A stretch of 64,000 nucleotides of DNA. Origin: Nostoc sp. TCL240-02. Its GTDB lineage: Bacteria; Cyanobacteriota; Cyanobacteriia; Cyanobacteriales; Nostocaceae. This document shows positions 8,869 to 17,671 of this stretch, one piece after another. Under the pieces are notes generated by a model, which saw only the letters and a program-made list of their open reading frames with translations, was not told where the DNA came from and ran no database searches. Made by a program: the position numbers and the translations under genes. Position 1 is the stretch's first letter; each line of letters opens with the position of its first letter. The DNA lies in contig NZ_CP040094.1 of NCBI RefSeq assembly GCF_013343235.1, positions 1,798,501 to 1,862,500 on the forward strand, in the 5' to 3' direction.

Positions 8869-10543
8869 CTAGAACCGCAAAGTTTGCTACAGAGGCTCAG
8901 ATATTCAAGTAAACTAGGGGACACAGAGAAGATGAGGAGTATAAATGGCAAGAAAAAGCCCTCAACCAAAAGCGACATCCTCTGAAGTACTAGAATGCGT
9001 GCAACAGGATTGTCCCTGTTGCGGCAAACCCATGTGGAATGAGTACAACAATCTTCGGCGTGTGAGAACCCTCAAAGGAGTGGTACAACTGCTCTTAAAA
9101 ATTCGCCGTTGTCAGAATATATCTTGTGAGCGTTACAGAATTAAATATTGAACAGAACAGGAAGGTTCATGGGCATTACCACAACAAGAATTTGGTTTAG
9201 ATGTGATAGCACTGGTAGGAGCGTTGCGCTACCAAGAACACAGAAGCATACCTCAAATTCATCAACATCTTCGTAATCATGGTGTAGAAGTAAGCGAGCG
9301 AAGCGTTACTTACCTGTTAGAAAGATATGACGAATTGGTAGCATTGTGGTTAAATGACCAATCAAGACTCAAAGGCATAACTAAAAAACAAGGGTGATTG
9401 ATATTAGCAATTGATGGGATGCAACCGGATGTTGGGCATGAAGTACTATGGGTAATTCGAGATTGTTTATCAGGAGAAATTTTGCTGGCAAAAATTTTAT
9501 TATCGTCAAGGAATGAGGATTTAGCCGCCTTGCTATTAGAGGTAAAAAATACTCTTGATGTAGAGATTGATGGGGTAATCAGTGACGGACAACAGTCAAT
9601 TCACAAAGCCGTTGAAGTGGCATTACCGGGAATTGCTCATGGTCTATGCCATTTTCACTCTTTTATTGGAAGCAGCCAAGGTTATTTATGAAGCAGATAG
9701 GCACGCAAAAAAGGAATTAAAAAAACACGTTCGGGGCATACGCCAGATTGAACGTAGTATTAGTGAGTGTGACCAAGCTACGTCTGAAGTTGTACGTGGA
9801 TATTGTTTAGCTGTACGTGGTTCCTTGACCAATGATGGTCGTCCACCGCTAGATGCTTCGGGATTAAAACTACAAGAACGTCTAAGTTTAATTGAAGCAA
9901 GTCTAGAACGGGTGGCTAAAAAAGGGGCTTACCAAAACCCTTAATAAAGCTCAAACAAATTCTGAACAAAGGCCTTGAACAAACAGCATCTTTATTCACT
10001 CCAATTACTGTTGCTTATCACTGGGTTCATCAAGCCGCCGAGATTCTTGACAACGAAACATGTCTTGATGCAATTGAAGTTCAACAAAGTTTCCACGCTT
10101 TAATTGATTCAATGTCACAGGCGAAAAATGAAGCAGGAACTTTAGAGTCTGGTATTGCTCATTTCTTAAAAATTACTCGTAGTTATTGGTCTGGACTTTT
10201 TCATTGTTACGATGTTGAAGGTTTACCTCGAACCAATAATGACCTTGAACAAACATTTGGTGTTTTACGACATCATCAACGTCGTTGTACTGGTCGTAAA
10301 GTCGCTCCTTCATCACTTGTAATTCGAGGAACAGTCCAGTTAGCTTCAGCTATTGCTACTGCACTTCATTCTTTTACAGCCCAAGATTTGGCACAAGTTT
10401 GTGTTCAGAATTGGCAACAATTACGCTCTGATTTACGCCAACATCAACTTAGTCGCATTGAACAACTACGATTCCGTCGAAATCCTCAAGCTTACTTAAC
10501 AAATCTTGAAACACTACTTCTCTAGCAAATTTTGCGGTTCTAG
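8869..10543. mobile_element. Decayed insertion sequence with 21-bp terminal repeats
   Basis: The left end CTAGAACCGCAAAGTTTGCTA (8869-8889) and the right end at 10523-10543 are reverse complements with one mismatch. Seven T residues flank both ends (8862-8868 and 10544-10550), which may be a target duplication. The transposase inside is broken several times. The right end interrupts an SDR gene. Confidence 0.72.
8945..10525 (+). pseudogene. Transposase pseudogene with several stops and frameshifts
   Basis: Pieces in order: a zinc-finger-like N-terminus (CPCCGKPMWNEYNNLRRVRTL with CxxC, then C-x4-C in RRCQNISCERY), a stop after RYRIKY, a middle piece with RYQEHRSIPQIHQHLRNHGV and a TGA before LILAIDGMQPDVGHEVLWVI (first D), DGVISDGQQSIHKAV (second D), a frameshift after HGLCHFH, and a final piece with GLPRTNNDLEQTFGVLRHH (E) and FRRNPQAYL. 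At least two nonsense codons (near 9148 and 9395) and frameshifts near 9660 and 9940 make it non-functional. Family looks like a multi-zinc DDE transposase common in Nostoc; I do not name it further. Confidence 0.75.
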
Positions 10544-10738
10544 TTTTTTTACAAGGTGTTCATTTGCCACATCTACAGATGTGAAATCGTTGGGCGCACT
10601 AAACTTTTGGCGTATTTTATCGAGCGTATCTGATGAACGGGCACAACCAATAACAGTATGTCCCTGTTGAATAAAACCCTCGGTCATCGCATAACCTAGA
10701 CCTTTACTTATGCCTGTAATTAAGATGAGCTTACTCAT
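10544..10738 (-). pseudogene. Short-chain dehydrogenase, N-terminal fragment
   Basis: MSKLILITGISKGLGYAM shows the Rossmann glycine motif (TGxxxGxG) of SDR oxidoreductases, followed by GHTVIGCARSSDTLDKIR. The frame is cut after VANEHLVKK, where the IS end begins, so the catalytic Tyr-Lys region is absent. The continuation is not present on the other side of the IS. Dead fragment of about 65 codons. Confidence 0.75.
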
Positions 10739-10760
10739 ATATTTCTGGTATTATTAGATT

Positions 10761-12164
10761 TCAGTTTTTTTCGGGTCGGTTTCGTGGAGGTAAGATTCGT
10801 CCATCATAAAACTGAATAACTAACTTACTAAGTCCCATCCATGCTAGTGCAAAGATTAAGGGAGCTAGAGTTTCAATCACAACTACTACAACTGATGTTG
10901 TCTGAAAAAATAAAAAAAGCATTGGAGTCCAAGCCAAAGTAAGTACTGTTGCAACTCCACTTCCAAATCTCAATCGCTCAATAATAGAAAGCGCCGAGCT
11001 ACAACTGGCACATTTTTCCGTATGAGAATGATACCTCTCCAGAAGCACGGACTTTGCCAATGGGGGAGAAAAAGTCTCTTTGCCAAATGGTTCAGCATTA
11101 TATTGGTTTACCCACTGACGCAATTCAAATACAAAACTATCTGCTTTGGTTGGAAGGTAAAAGGCTTTAGTAAAGTTAGGGCTACCTCCTTTAGCTTCAA
11201 GATATCTTTCTTGATAGTGGAGAAAAATTTGATCGTCTTCTAAAACACCATTTTGTCCAATGTGGTAATACCAACGCGGTCTGAGCTTAATAAACCAACC
11301 TGGAAGTTTATCAGGAAACTTAAAAGGAAAACGTGCAAATACACGACATTCTCCTTTACGTATGGGTGTAGCATAAACAACGGTTAGAATTCTACCACGC
11401 TGGGAATTGATGTCATGCCACATTAAACTCGGAGCGACGAAGGTTGTAGATAACTCTCCTGATTGCCCTGGTTTCAAACCTTGTTTCCAAATCCCTTTGA
11501 ATCCATGTTTCCCAGATTCAATCACTTCAAGTTCCAAAGGTGCTGCATTTGCCCTATTTCCTACCGTTTTATGATGTGTAAACGATATGTGGCTAGGGTC
11601 TAGTATATTTTCTAATAGTGTTAATGCATCATAAGGTACATCTCTAAATGTATTAATTACAACCCATCCTTCGGCAGATTCTTCTAATGGTTCAATTATT
11701 GGGACTTCGGTTTTGGCAGCATTTTCATATTCACCAACGTATACAAACAGTAGTCCTTGCTTTTCTATAATTGGTAATGATGCCACACAAGCTCGTTTTG
11801 ATGTCTCTGCTGTTCCACCTTTGACTTGTTGAGGAATCCTTTGGCAATTTCCATCTCCAGAAAAAGCCCAACCGTGATAGGGACATTCCAAAAGCCCATC
11901 GTCACTTATCCTGCCTTCAGACAACGGTACTAAACGATGAGGACACTGGTCTTCAAAGCTTCTCCAAGATTGGGCAAGTCTATCCCACCAAATTACAATA
12001 TTTCTTCCCAGCACTGTAAAAGGCGTTGGTTTTGATTTGTCTAAGTCCTCTAGGTAATGGATGGGATACCATGTTTCTTTACAATCAAAACTATTCGGAT
12101 CGCTGCCGCCCCCAGGCTGTTTTGAGTGAAAACTATCTCTGACATTAACTTCTTTCTCAAACAT
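10761..12164 (-). CDS. Rieske non-heme iron oxygenase, pheophorbide a oxygenase-like
   Basis: 467-residue Rieske oxygenase of the PaO/Tic55/Lls1 group. [2Fe-2S] ligands are C74 and H76 (DQCPHRLVPLSEG) and C94 and H97 (LECPYHGWAF). The mononuclear iron site fits NILDPSHISFTHH (D189, H192, H197). A C-terminal CASC pair (CxxC, typical of the chloroplast PaO group) precedes two hydrophobic segments, so it is likely membrane-anchored. In plants this family opens or oxidises chlorophyll breakdown products or modifies pigments; the cyanobacterial substrate is unknown. It is transcribed away from the biosynthetic cluster and I see no sequence evidence that it belongs to it. Confidence 0.85.
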   Translation of the reverse strand: MFEKEVNVRDSFHSKQPGGGSDPNSFDCKETWYPIHYLEDLDKSKPTPFTVLGRNIVIWWDRLAQSWRSFEDQCPHRLVPLSEGRISDDGLLECPYHGWAFSGDGNCQRIPQQVKGGTAETSKRACVASLPIIEKQGLLFVYVGEYENAAKTEVPIIEPLEESAEGWVVINTFRDVPYDALTLLENILDPSHISFTHHKTVGNRANAAPLELEVIESGKHGFKGIWKQGLKPGQSGELSTTFVAPSLMWHDINSQRGRILTVVYATPIRKGECRVFARFPFKFPDKLPGWFIKLRPRWYYHIGQNGVLEDDQIFLHYQERYLEAKGGSPNFTKAFYLPTKADSFVFELRQWVNQYNAEPFGKETFSPPLAKSVLLERYHSHTEKCASCSSALSIIERLRFGSGVATVLTLAWTPMLFLFFQTTSVVVVVIETLAPLIFALAWMGLSKLVIQFYDGRILPPRNRPEKN

Positions 12165-12271
12165 TTTTGATGTTTATTAATTTTTATTGCCTACTCTCAG
12201 ATTTATTTTAGCTAGTATGAACATTGGCTGTATGGAGATCGCATTTCCATTTTTGATTTTTTGAATAGCCA

Positions 12272-12469
12272 TTAAGTACTTTGGCTAGAAACAAAGCGTT
12301 CAACATCAGCAAGATTCAGCGCTGCTTGGATCTGCTGCGGACTCCATTCGCTAAAGCCGATGTAACGAGCTTTTTCCTGACCCACTACCTCAGCGAGTGC
12401 CGTCATGGTTTCTTCTAAAGGCGTATTTGGATCGTAGCGATGGCATTGGTACAGGTCAACGTATGTCAA
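12272..12469 (-). pseudogene. Aldo/keto reductase fragment
   Basis: About 65 codons reading TYVDLYQCHRYDPNTPLEET, ALAEVVGQEKARYIGFSEW, SPQQIQAALNLADVERFVSS. This is the middle of an aldo/keto reductase barrel (strand containing the VDLYQ-H active-site region and the K/R-x-I-G-x-S strand). Both ends of the protein are missing, so this is a leftover, not a gene. Confidence 0.75.
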
Positions 12470-12692
12470 AATCCAAAAGAATTTTGACTTCTAGACAATG
12501 ATCCTACTGCGATCGCTTTTAGGCATCTGCCCGAAAAAGATATTTATGTCCAATTAATAAATTGTTCAGCAAGGGACTCGTATTTCTCATCGATTTGGTG
12601 TACCTTGTTAATTCTGTGCAAATTATTTATACCTAACTTCTCCCAAGTTTACTCAGACAAATTTTAAACCAATGCCTTCGAGGGAACAGCCA

Positions 12693-12986
12693 ATGAAAAC
12701 TTCTAATGATACAGATATTAAGAAGATCATCAAAAAATCGGACAAGCTTACCCTGAGACAGATGAAGCTAATCGAGGAGGCTGAAGACCAACTCCTTCAA
12801 GCTAATACTGACAATTCTACTGCCCCTGTGGTTGAAGTTGAGGAGAAACCAGTAGCAATTTCTGAGCCTAGAGTTCCTGACTATATTCCGCTCCTTGACA
12901 ACCCTCCAGTACAGTCTGTTGGCAACTCTGGCTGGCAAGTGTCTGATGTCTGGCGGGATATTCGGGTAGATGATTTCTGTAGTTAA
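12693..12986 (+). CDS. Small hypothetical protein
   Basis: 97 residues, not recognised. The first half is charged and helical (DTDIKKIIKKSDKLTLRQ, then MKLIEEAEDQLLQ); the second half is Pro/Val rich (VVEVEEKPVAISEPRVPDY, then IPLLDNPPVQ) and ends VWRDIRVDDFCS. I prefer the ATG at 12693 because GAGGG lies 8 nt upstream; another ATG is at 12672. No signal peptide or membrane segment. The only Cys is the second-last residue. A charged leader followed by a variable tail could suit a precursor peptide, but no modifying enzyme is next to it, so this is only a possibility. Confidence 0.45.
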   Translation: MKTSNDTDIKKIIKKSDKLTLRQMKLIEEAEDQLLQANTDNSTAPVVEVEEKPVAISEPRVPDYIPLLDNPPVQSVGNSGWQVSDVWRDIRVDDFCS

Positions 12987-13291
12987 TTAAAGCAGGCAAT
13001 TTATATTCCCAGATGGTTGACCATTGAGCCGGTTGCAATTATCCATGATCCCAATCTTAGAGATTGAGGGGCAGGAACCGCTTCAGGGAGAAAAGTTTTC
13101 CCGAATGCATTCTTCGGCAGCAATACCTCTGTCTCTTCGTTGAACCAATATTATGCCAAGCCCCTTTTCCCCTTCAATGTAAACTATCTTTGCACTCAGT
13201 CAAAGCTATAGTTAATTGTGCCTATAATAAGTTACGGCTAATTATAACTAAAAGTTAGCATCCTGTAAGTGTGTATCGCTTGAATTACGCA

Positions 13292-13588
13292 TCAAAGGCG
13301 ATACCAAAGACAAACAAAATTTATCGGCAGCGCAATAGTTTTTATTCCGTTGCCAACATGCACCCAAAGCCCTTTTAGACCTTGCTTTTTCCATTTGTGC
13401 AAAACCTCTCTCACTGTCTGTGGAGTCCAATTTAAATAACCCGCTATTTTTTCCACATACCAGCCATGTGCGTTTAACCTGATTACTTCTGCTCGGTCTT
13501 TTATCTTCTGGGGTACATCTGCTGTTCTTAGGGTTAACAGGGTTTGGTCTTGCTCACGAGTCAAAAATACCCTTAAACGAGCGCCCAT
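13292..13588 (-). pseudogene. IS630-type transposase, N-terminal helix-turn-helix remnant
   Basis: The frame from 13588 reads VFLTREQDQTLLTLRTADV and then DRAEVIRLNAHGWYVEKIAG, YLNWTPQTVREVLHKWKKQG and LKGLW, the double HTH start of an IS630-family transposase. After LKGLW the similarity stops and unrelated sequence follows. The DDE core is absent. Confidence 0.65.
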
Positions 13589-13718
13589 CTTTTAGTTACC
13601 TCAGTAGATGTATTCTCCGTATTTACTTCTCTTTACATAGTTTGGTTTTTTCCTGCCTACTTACTTAAGTGAAAAGTGATCGCCTTCCTGGTATTTATCC
13701 TAGTTAACTGAGTAGCCC

Positions 13719-13846
13719 GGATTTCTCACAAGGGTGTGGGGAGTGTGGGAGGTGTGGGAGGTGTGGGAAGAAAAGAAGAACTCTCTCCCCACACTCCCCA
13801 CACTCCCCACACTCCTGGATTTCTCACAAGTGAGAAATCCAGGAGT
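13719..13846. repeat. Composite short-repeat structure with nested hairpins
   Basis: Two copies of GGATTTCTCACAAG (13719-13732 and 13817-13830) flank two tracts of short repeats, GGTGTGGGAGTGTGGG-like at 13733-13768 and its complement CCCCACACT-like at 13786-13815, which can pair with each other. The last part, 13811-13846, is a perfect 17-bp hairpin with a 2-nt loop. Such short tandem repeats are typical of Nostocales intergenic DNA. Confidence 0.75.
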
Positions 13847-14401
13847 AGGATAGTGCAATGGCGTACCCGCCAATGATCGCTTCTTTGCGGGGCGTAGCCC
13901 ATCGCTTCTAATGCTGTGGTTCATGTCATTCTTTCACCAATCAAATTTTATTTGCTGGGGATTTTGGTGTTTTGCATAAATAACCCAGAGAAGAGCGATA
14001 AGTGCTGTAAGAGCAAACAAAAAATTAACTCTTAAGTTTTAAGAACTTATTATACTGACGGGAAAAATCAAATATGATTGGCAATCTCTCAGGCATTAAA
14101 ATTTTATGCTTTTACTATTTAGCTATCTCTATTTTATAGCAGTTAACAATAGAGATAAATTGACATTTTTTATCAATGAATTTGATAGTATTATTTGCTG
14201 TGAATATTTACTAAAATTAGAAGTCTTGGCTGTAATTCTTCTTACTCATAGTCAGATTTAATTACTCATGTTAATTAACCGTGTATATGTACAGAAATAA
14301 TATTTACCTTTAATCGCTGCTATGAACAGAGTTACCACAGTCTGATAAAGAAACAGGTTTAGGCTTTATAACAAAAATTTTCAGATTACAGACATAATTT
14401 T
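13847..14401. other. Long leader region upstream of the thioesterase
   Basis: No gene seen. It starts with a Nostoc-type repeat (TTTGCGGGGCGTAGCCCATC near 13884-13903) and holds the first copy of the two-box cluster motif (13972-14001). The rest, up to 14401, is very AT-rich. Confidence 0.5.
13972..14001 (+). promoter_or_regulatory. Two-box cluster motif, copy 1 (upstream of thioesterase)
   Basis: TTGCATAAAT, 15 nt, GATAA, followed by GTGCTGTAAGAGC. It lies 400 nt before the start of the thioesterase gene. Shares the middle block (CCCAGA, GCGATAA) and the trailing AAGAGC with copies 3 and 5. Either a -35/-10-like pair with a long spacer or a regulator site. Confidence 0.6.
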
Positions 14402-15178
14402 ATGACAGCAAGACTAATAGTTGATCCTTGGATTAGCTGCCCTCAGCTTAATCCAAAGGCCCAACTTCGCTTATTCTGTTTTCCATGTGCGGGGGGTACA
14501 ACTTCAACATATAGTACATGGACAAACAAATTACCAAAGGATGTAGAGGTTTACTTAGTTCAACTTCCTGGAAGAGGCCGTCGATTGCAAGAACCTTCCT
14601 ATACCAATTTTTTACCTCTTATTCAAACTTTGGCATCAAAAATTAGACCGTATCTGAATATGCCATTTGCTTTTTTTGGCCATAGCATGGGTGCAACGCT
14701 TGGCTTTGAGATAACGCGTCTACTCCGTCAAGAATATAATCTTAGCCCTGTTCATTTATTTGCTGCTTGTTGCCCTGCTCCCCAAAAACCAATTCTCAAA
14801 CCGTTTATTCACAAAATGCCTGAGGCTAAATTCCTGGCGGAACTTTGCGATCGTTACAATGCAATTCCCAATGCGATTTTGCAGAATGAACAAATGTTGC
14901 AACTTTTCTTGCCTTGTCTGCGAGCGGACTTTACGATACTAGAGACATACATTTACAAAAGTGAAATGCCACTCGAATGCCCAATCTCTGTATTTGGAGG
15001 TTTGCAGGATAAAGCAATTAAGTTTGATGCTTTAGAAGCTTGGCGTGAGCAGACTAGTAGTTACTTAAACCTGCAAATGTTTCCTGGAGATCATTTCTTT
15101 TTACATAATTCTCAATCACTCTTTTTGCAGTCATTATCCCAACATTTACATTACCTAGTAGCTATCAACAACAATTAA
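14402..15178 (+). CDS. Type II thioesterase
   Basis: 258-residue alpha/beta hydrolase of the stand-alone thioesterase class that removes wrong or stalled acyl groups from PKS/NRPS carrier proteins. The N-terminus has the family pattern RLFCFPCAGGTTSTYSTW and VQLPGRGRR. The triad is visible: S95 in GHSMGA, D203 in GGLQDKAI and H231 in GDHFFLHN. It is the first gene of the plus-strand cluster and is followed by the MFS transporter. Since no thioesterase domain is fused to the downstream PKS/NRPS proteins, it might also take part in release, but editing is the default role. Confidence 0.92.
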   Translation: MTARLIVDPWISCPQLNPKAQLRLFCFPCAGGTTSTYSTWTNKLPKDVEVYLVQLPGRGRRLQEPSYTNFLPLIQTLASKIRPYLNMPFAFFGHSMGATLGFEITRLLRQEYNLSPVHLFAACCPAPQKPILKPFIHKMPEAKFLAELCDRYNAIPNAILQNEQMLQLFLPCLRADFTILETYIYKSEMPLECPISVFGGLQDKAIKFDALEAWREQTSSYLNLQMFPGDHFFLHNSQSLFLQSLSQHLHYLVAINNN

Positions 15179-15364
15179 GAATTTGAGATACAAATCTATA
15201 CTTTACTAAGTAGCTAAATTTATTTCAATAAAGTTCAAAAAATAATTTTATTGCAAAAAATGCTATTTCTATTTTGCATAGCTTTTTTGCGATAACAAGA
15301 TTGCGTGCATCGTATTTATACGATGCACTTAAACCACATAATTTATCAATTATCCTCAGGTTTT

Positions 15365-16534
15365 ATGACAGAATTGATCTCGAAAAAATCAAATTCCCCT
15401 TTTTCTACTGGATTACCAGCTTTGTATAGCATAGCTTTTTTGTCTGGTATTTCTATAGGGCTATTTAATCCCTTTATCTCAACATTAATGGCGCAACATC
15501 AAGTTGATGATTTATGGATAGGAGCAAATTCTACCGTGTATTTTCTAGTCATAGCTTTGGGAACACCGTTCGTAGTAAAAGTATTACCCAAGTTGGGGCT
15601 TCGTAAAACTATGATGCTTGGCTTGACAATGATGGGTATTAGCGCTCCTTTGTTCACTATGACTACATCAATGCCTTTGTGGTTTATTATACGTGCTGTT
15701 ATGGGCATTGCTTGTTGTTTATATCTAGTCAGCGGAAACACTGCATTAAATCACTTTTGTCATGAAGATAATCGAGGGATCGTCAATGGTTTGAATGCTC
15801 TAGCTTTTACTTTTGGATTTGGTATTGGCCCAGTAATTGGTTCTGCTTTCTATAATGTTTCACCAAAACTTTCCTTTTTGTTGGGTAGTGCTTTAATTTT
15901 TAGCGGTGTAATTGTGGTCTGGATAGCTCTACCAGATAAAACAGTTGTTTTTCAACAATCTTCACGTTCCGGAATTTTCAACAAGCTGAAACTTCCTCTT
16001 CAGGGCGCATTTGCCTATGGTTTTGCCGAATCAACGCTAGTTTCTTTATATCCGGTTTATCTGCTACGACAAAATTACAATATAGAGGAGATCGGCTATA
16101 CCTTTGCTGTATTTGTAGTTGGCGGCTTGCTCTCTACTGTTCCAGTTACTCACATAGCAGACAAATTCGGCAGACTCAAAGTTATTTTTATGAGTGTGTC
16201 TATCGTAATATTGTCGTTTTTATCTCTTTCATTGATTCAAGACTCCACTGCTACCCAGATATTTGCATTTATTGCTGGAGCTAGTATCAGTCCGATTTTT
16301 CCCTTAGCAATGGCATTAATTGGAGCAAAACTTTCTAGAAATGAACTATCTTCTGGAAGTGCTTTGTTCACAGCTATATATAGTTTCGGATGTACTACTG
16401 GGCCTATTGCTTCATCCTTAGCCATCAAACTTTTTGGTGATGGTTACATATTTAGCTTAGTTATAATCATCTTTGCCATATTTTTGTTTTATGTGGGCAG
16501 ACAGAATAAAAAAATTCCGTTCCGAAGTGCTTAA
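15365..16534 (+). CDS. MFS transporter (putative exporter)
   Basis: About 389 residues with roughly twelve hydrophobic segments. The loop between helices 2 and 3 (PKLGLRKTMMLG) and the matching one in the second half (ADKFGRLKVIFM) fit the MFS signature G-x3-D-R-x-G-R-R. I use the ATG at 15365 (MTELISKKS); in-frame GTG 15305 and ATG 15323 would add up to 20 residues of no clear use. Placed between the thioesterase and the lyase, it is a good candidate for export of the product or an intermediate, but the substrate is not readable from sequence. Confidence 0.85.
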   Translation: MTELISKKSNSPFSTGLPALYSIAFLSGISIGLFNPFISTLMAQHQVDDLWIGANSTVYFLVIALGTPFVVKVLPKLGLRKTMMLGLTMMGISAPLFTMTTSMPLWFIIRAVMGIACCLYLVSGNTALNHFCHEDNRGIVNGLNALAFTFGFGIGPVIGSAFYNVSPKLSFLLGSALIFSGVIVVWIALPDKTVVFQQSSRSGIFNKLKLPLQGAFAYGFAESTLVSLYPVYLLRQNYNIEEIGYTFAVFVVGGLLSTVPVTHIADKFGRLKVIFMSVSIVILSFLSLSLIQDSTATQIFAFIAGASISPIFPLAMALIGAKLSRNELSSGSALFTAIYSFGCTTGPIASSLAIKLFGDGYIFSLVIIIFAIFLFYVGRQNKKIPFRSA

Positions 16535-16777
16535 CTTGTCAATATCACTGGTGAAGAGGGAAGATTCGCTGGTACTAATGGCATATTATCCCTTTCTGGA
16601 AGCTTCATAGTTGATCTATAACCAAATGTTCCTAAGCCAACTCAGATTATAGTGAATGGCACTCTCGCTACCGTTCCAGAACCTAATACTTTAATAACGC
16701 TGATTAGTCTAGATATAGGTCGAGTAAGTGCTTTACTGAATCGGCGCTATAGGGAACAACATGAAAAAGTAAGTTAA
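16535..16777 (+). pseudogene. Remnant of a PEP-CTERM protein
   Basis: The frame reads TGEEGRFAGTNGILSLSGSF, a TAA, then NGTLATVPEPNTLITLISLD and RRYREQHEKVS before a stop at 16775-16777. The VPEP, a hydrophobic stretch and RR are the sorting signal of exosortase-processed cyanobacterial proteins, here degenerate and without a start. It lies directly after the MFS gene. Confidence 0.6.
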
Positions 16778-16929
16778 AGGTAAATAATAGCCTTTAGCAT
16801 AAAGTTACAGAAACAGAAAGTTAACCAAGTTCTTGCTACCTACTAATATCGAGTTACATAATTTTCGGATACGGCTTGATTTGATTGAGCTATGTTGTTA
16901 GGTATTTTCGAGTAAGAAAATATCTAAAT

Positions 16930-16980
16930 ATTTAAAATCTGTGAAAATCCTACTATATGAGCTTTTCACGGATTTTAAAT
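16930..16980. terminator. Long AU-rich hairpin
   Basis: ATTTAAAATCTGTGAAAA pairs with the downstream TTTTCACGGATTTTAAAT (one U-G pair), 18-bp stem with a 15-nt loop. May end transcription from the MFS side; it lacks a GC-rich stem and T-run, so the function is uncertain. Confidence 0.4.
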
Positions 16981-17006
16981 GTTTGTGCTGTTTGCACCAC
17001 GCTGTA

Positions 17007-17180
17007 TTAGTATTGTAGACACCGAAATAGGCGAAAGATATTCCACATAAGCAGAGCAAACACATCTAAGTACTCTTGATCACGACCAACATTAAGACCC
17101 AACGAAAAATCAGTATTTCTGGCTTGATTTATTTTCCAAGGCTCAAAGCGATCGATAAAATCTTCGTCAATAAGCAGGGA
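17007..17180 (-). pseudogene. Unrecognised C-terminal gene remnant
   Basis: An open stretch of 57 codons between stops, reading LIDEDFIDRFEPWKINQARN then TDFSLGLNVGRDQEYLDVFA and LLMWNIFRLFRCLQY. It has protein-like composition but no start codon. I do not recognise it; perhaps the end of a gene lost before or during cluster arrival. Confidence 0.35.
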
Positions 17181-17313
17181 TTAATGAGATTATTCTTGAG
17201 TCTATTGAGAATAGAGTAGTCTTATTGACATGACGCGGCCGCCCTGTCCACATAAGGCTTAATATATGCAATCACAGGTAAGTAAAATAAATAAAGTCAA
17301 ATTTATGGAATAG

Positions 17314-17343
17314 TTGCATAAATCTTTTACTTACTCCAGATAA
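17314..17343 (+). promoter_or_regulatory. Two-box cluster motif, copy 2 (upstream of the ammonia-lyase)
   Basis: TTGCATAAAT, 15 nt, GATAA, followed by ATATATAACAG. It lies 329 nt before the lyase ATG. Weaker in the trailing block than copies 1, 3 and 5, but spacing is exact. Confidence 0.5.
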
Positions 17344-17671
17344 ATATATAACAGTTCAATTACAGAACAAACGATTACAATTTTCATTATCTCATGTTGT
17401 AATTTCAAAACACAACAAACGGAATATCTATCATCAATATATGAGCAAAACAATTGAAAAAAATAGCTAATTTTTTTGGTTAACTTTTACGTGAACTTAT
17501 CCAAAAATTATTCTTGAAAGTTTCAATTATGGAGAATGACTGCTTCCTGAAAACACTGATGCCCGCTAAATATCAATTTGTATTTGCTGAAATGTTATGT
17601 CAAATACTCTCAGCAAAAAACAAAAGTTAAGTTAATTGCAATACCTACTACAAGTTAAACATAATCCCTGT

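Noticed and set aside
10761-12164. Rieske oxygenase as part of the biosynthetic cluster
   Set aside because: Transcribed away from it, separated by remnants and repeats, lacks the shared motif; PaO-like enzymes occur alone in cyanobacteria.
15274-15295. Seventh copy of the two-box motif before the MFS gene
   Set aside because: TTGCAT and GCGATAACAAGA are both present, but the gap is 7 instead of 15 nt, so I did not count it.
17636-17671. Upstream start for the ammonia-lyase
   Set aside because: Would add 12 residues before MKTLSQAQSK, which is the known N-terminus of the related enzyme.
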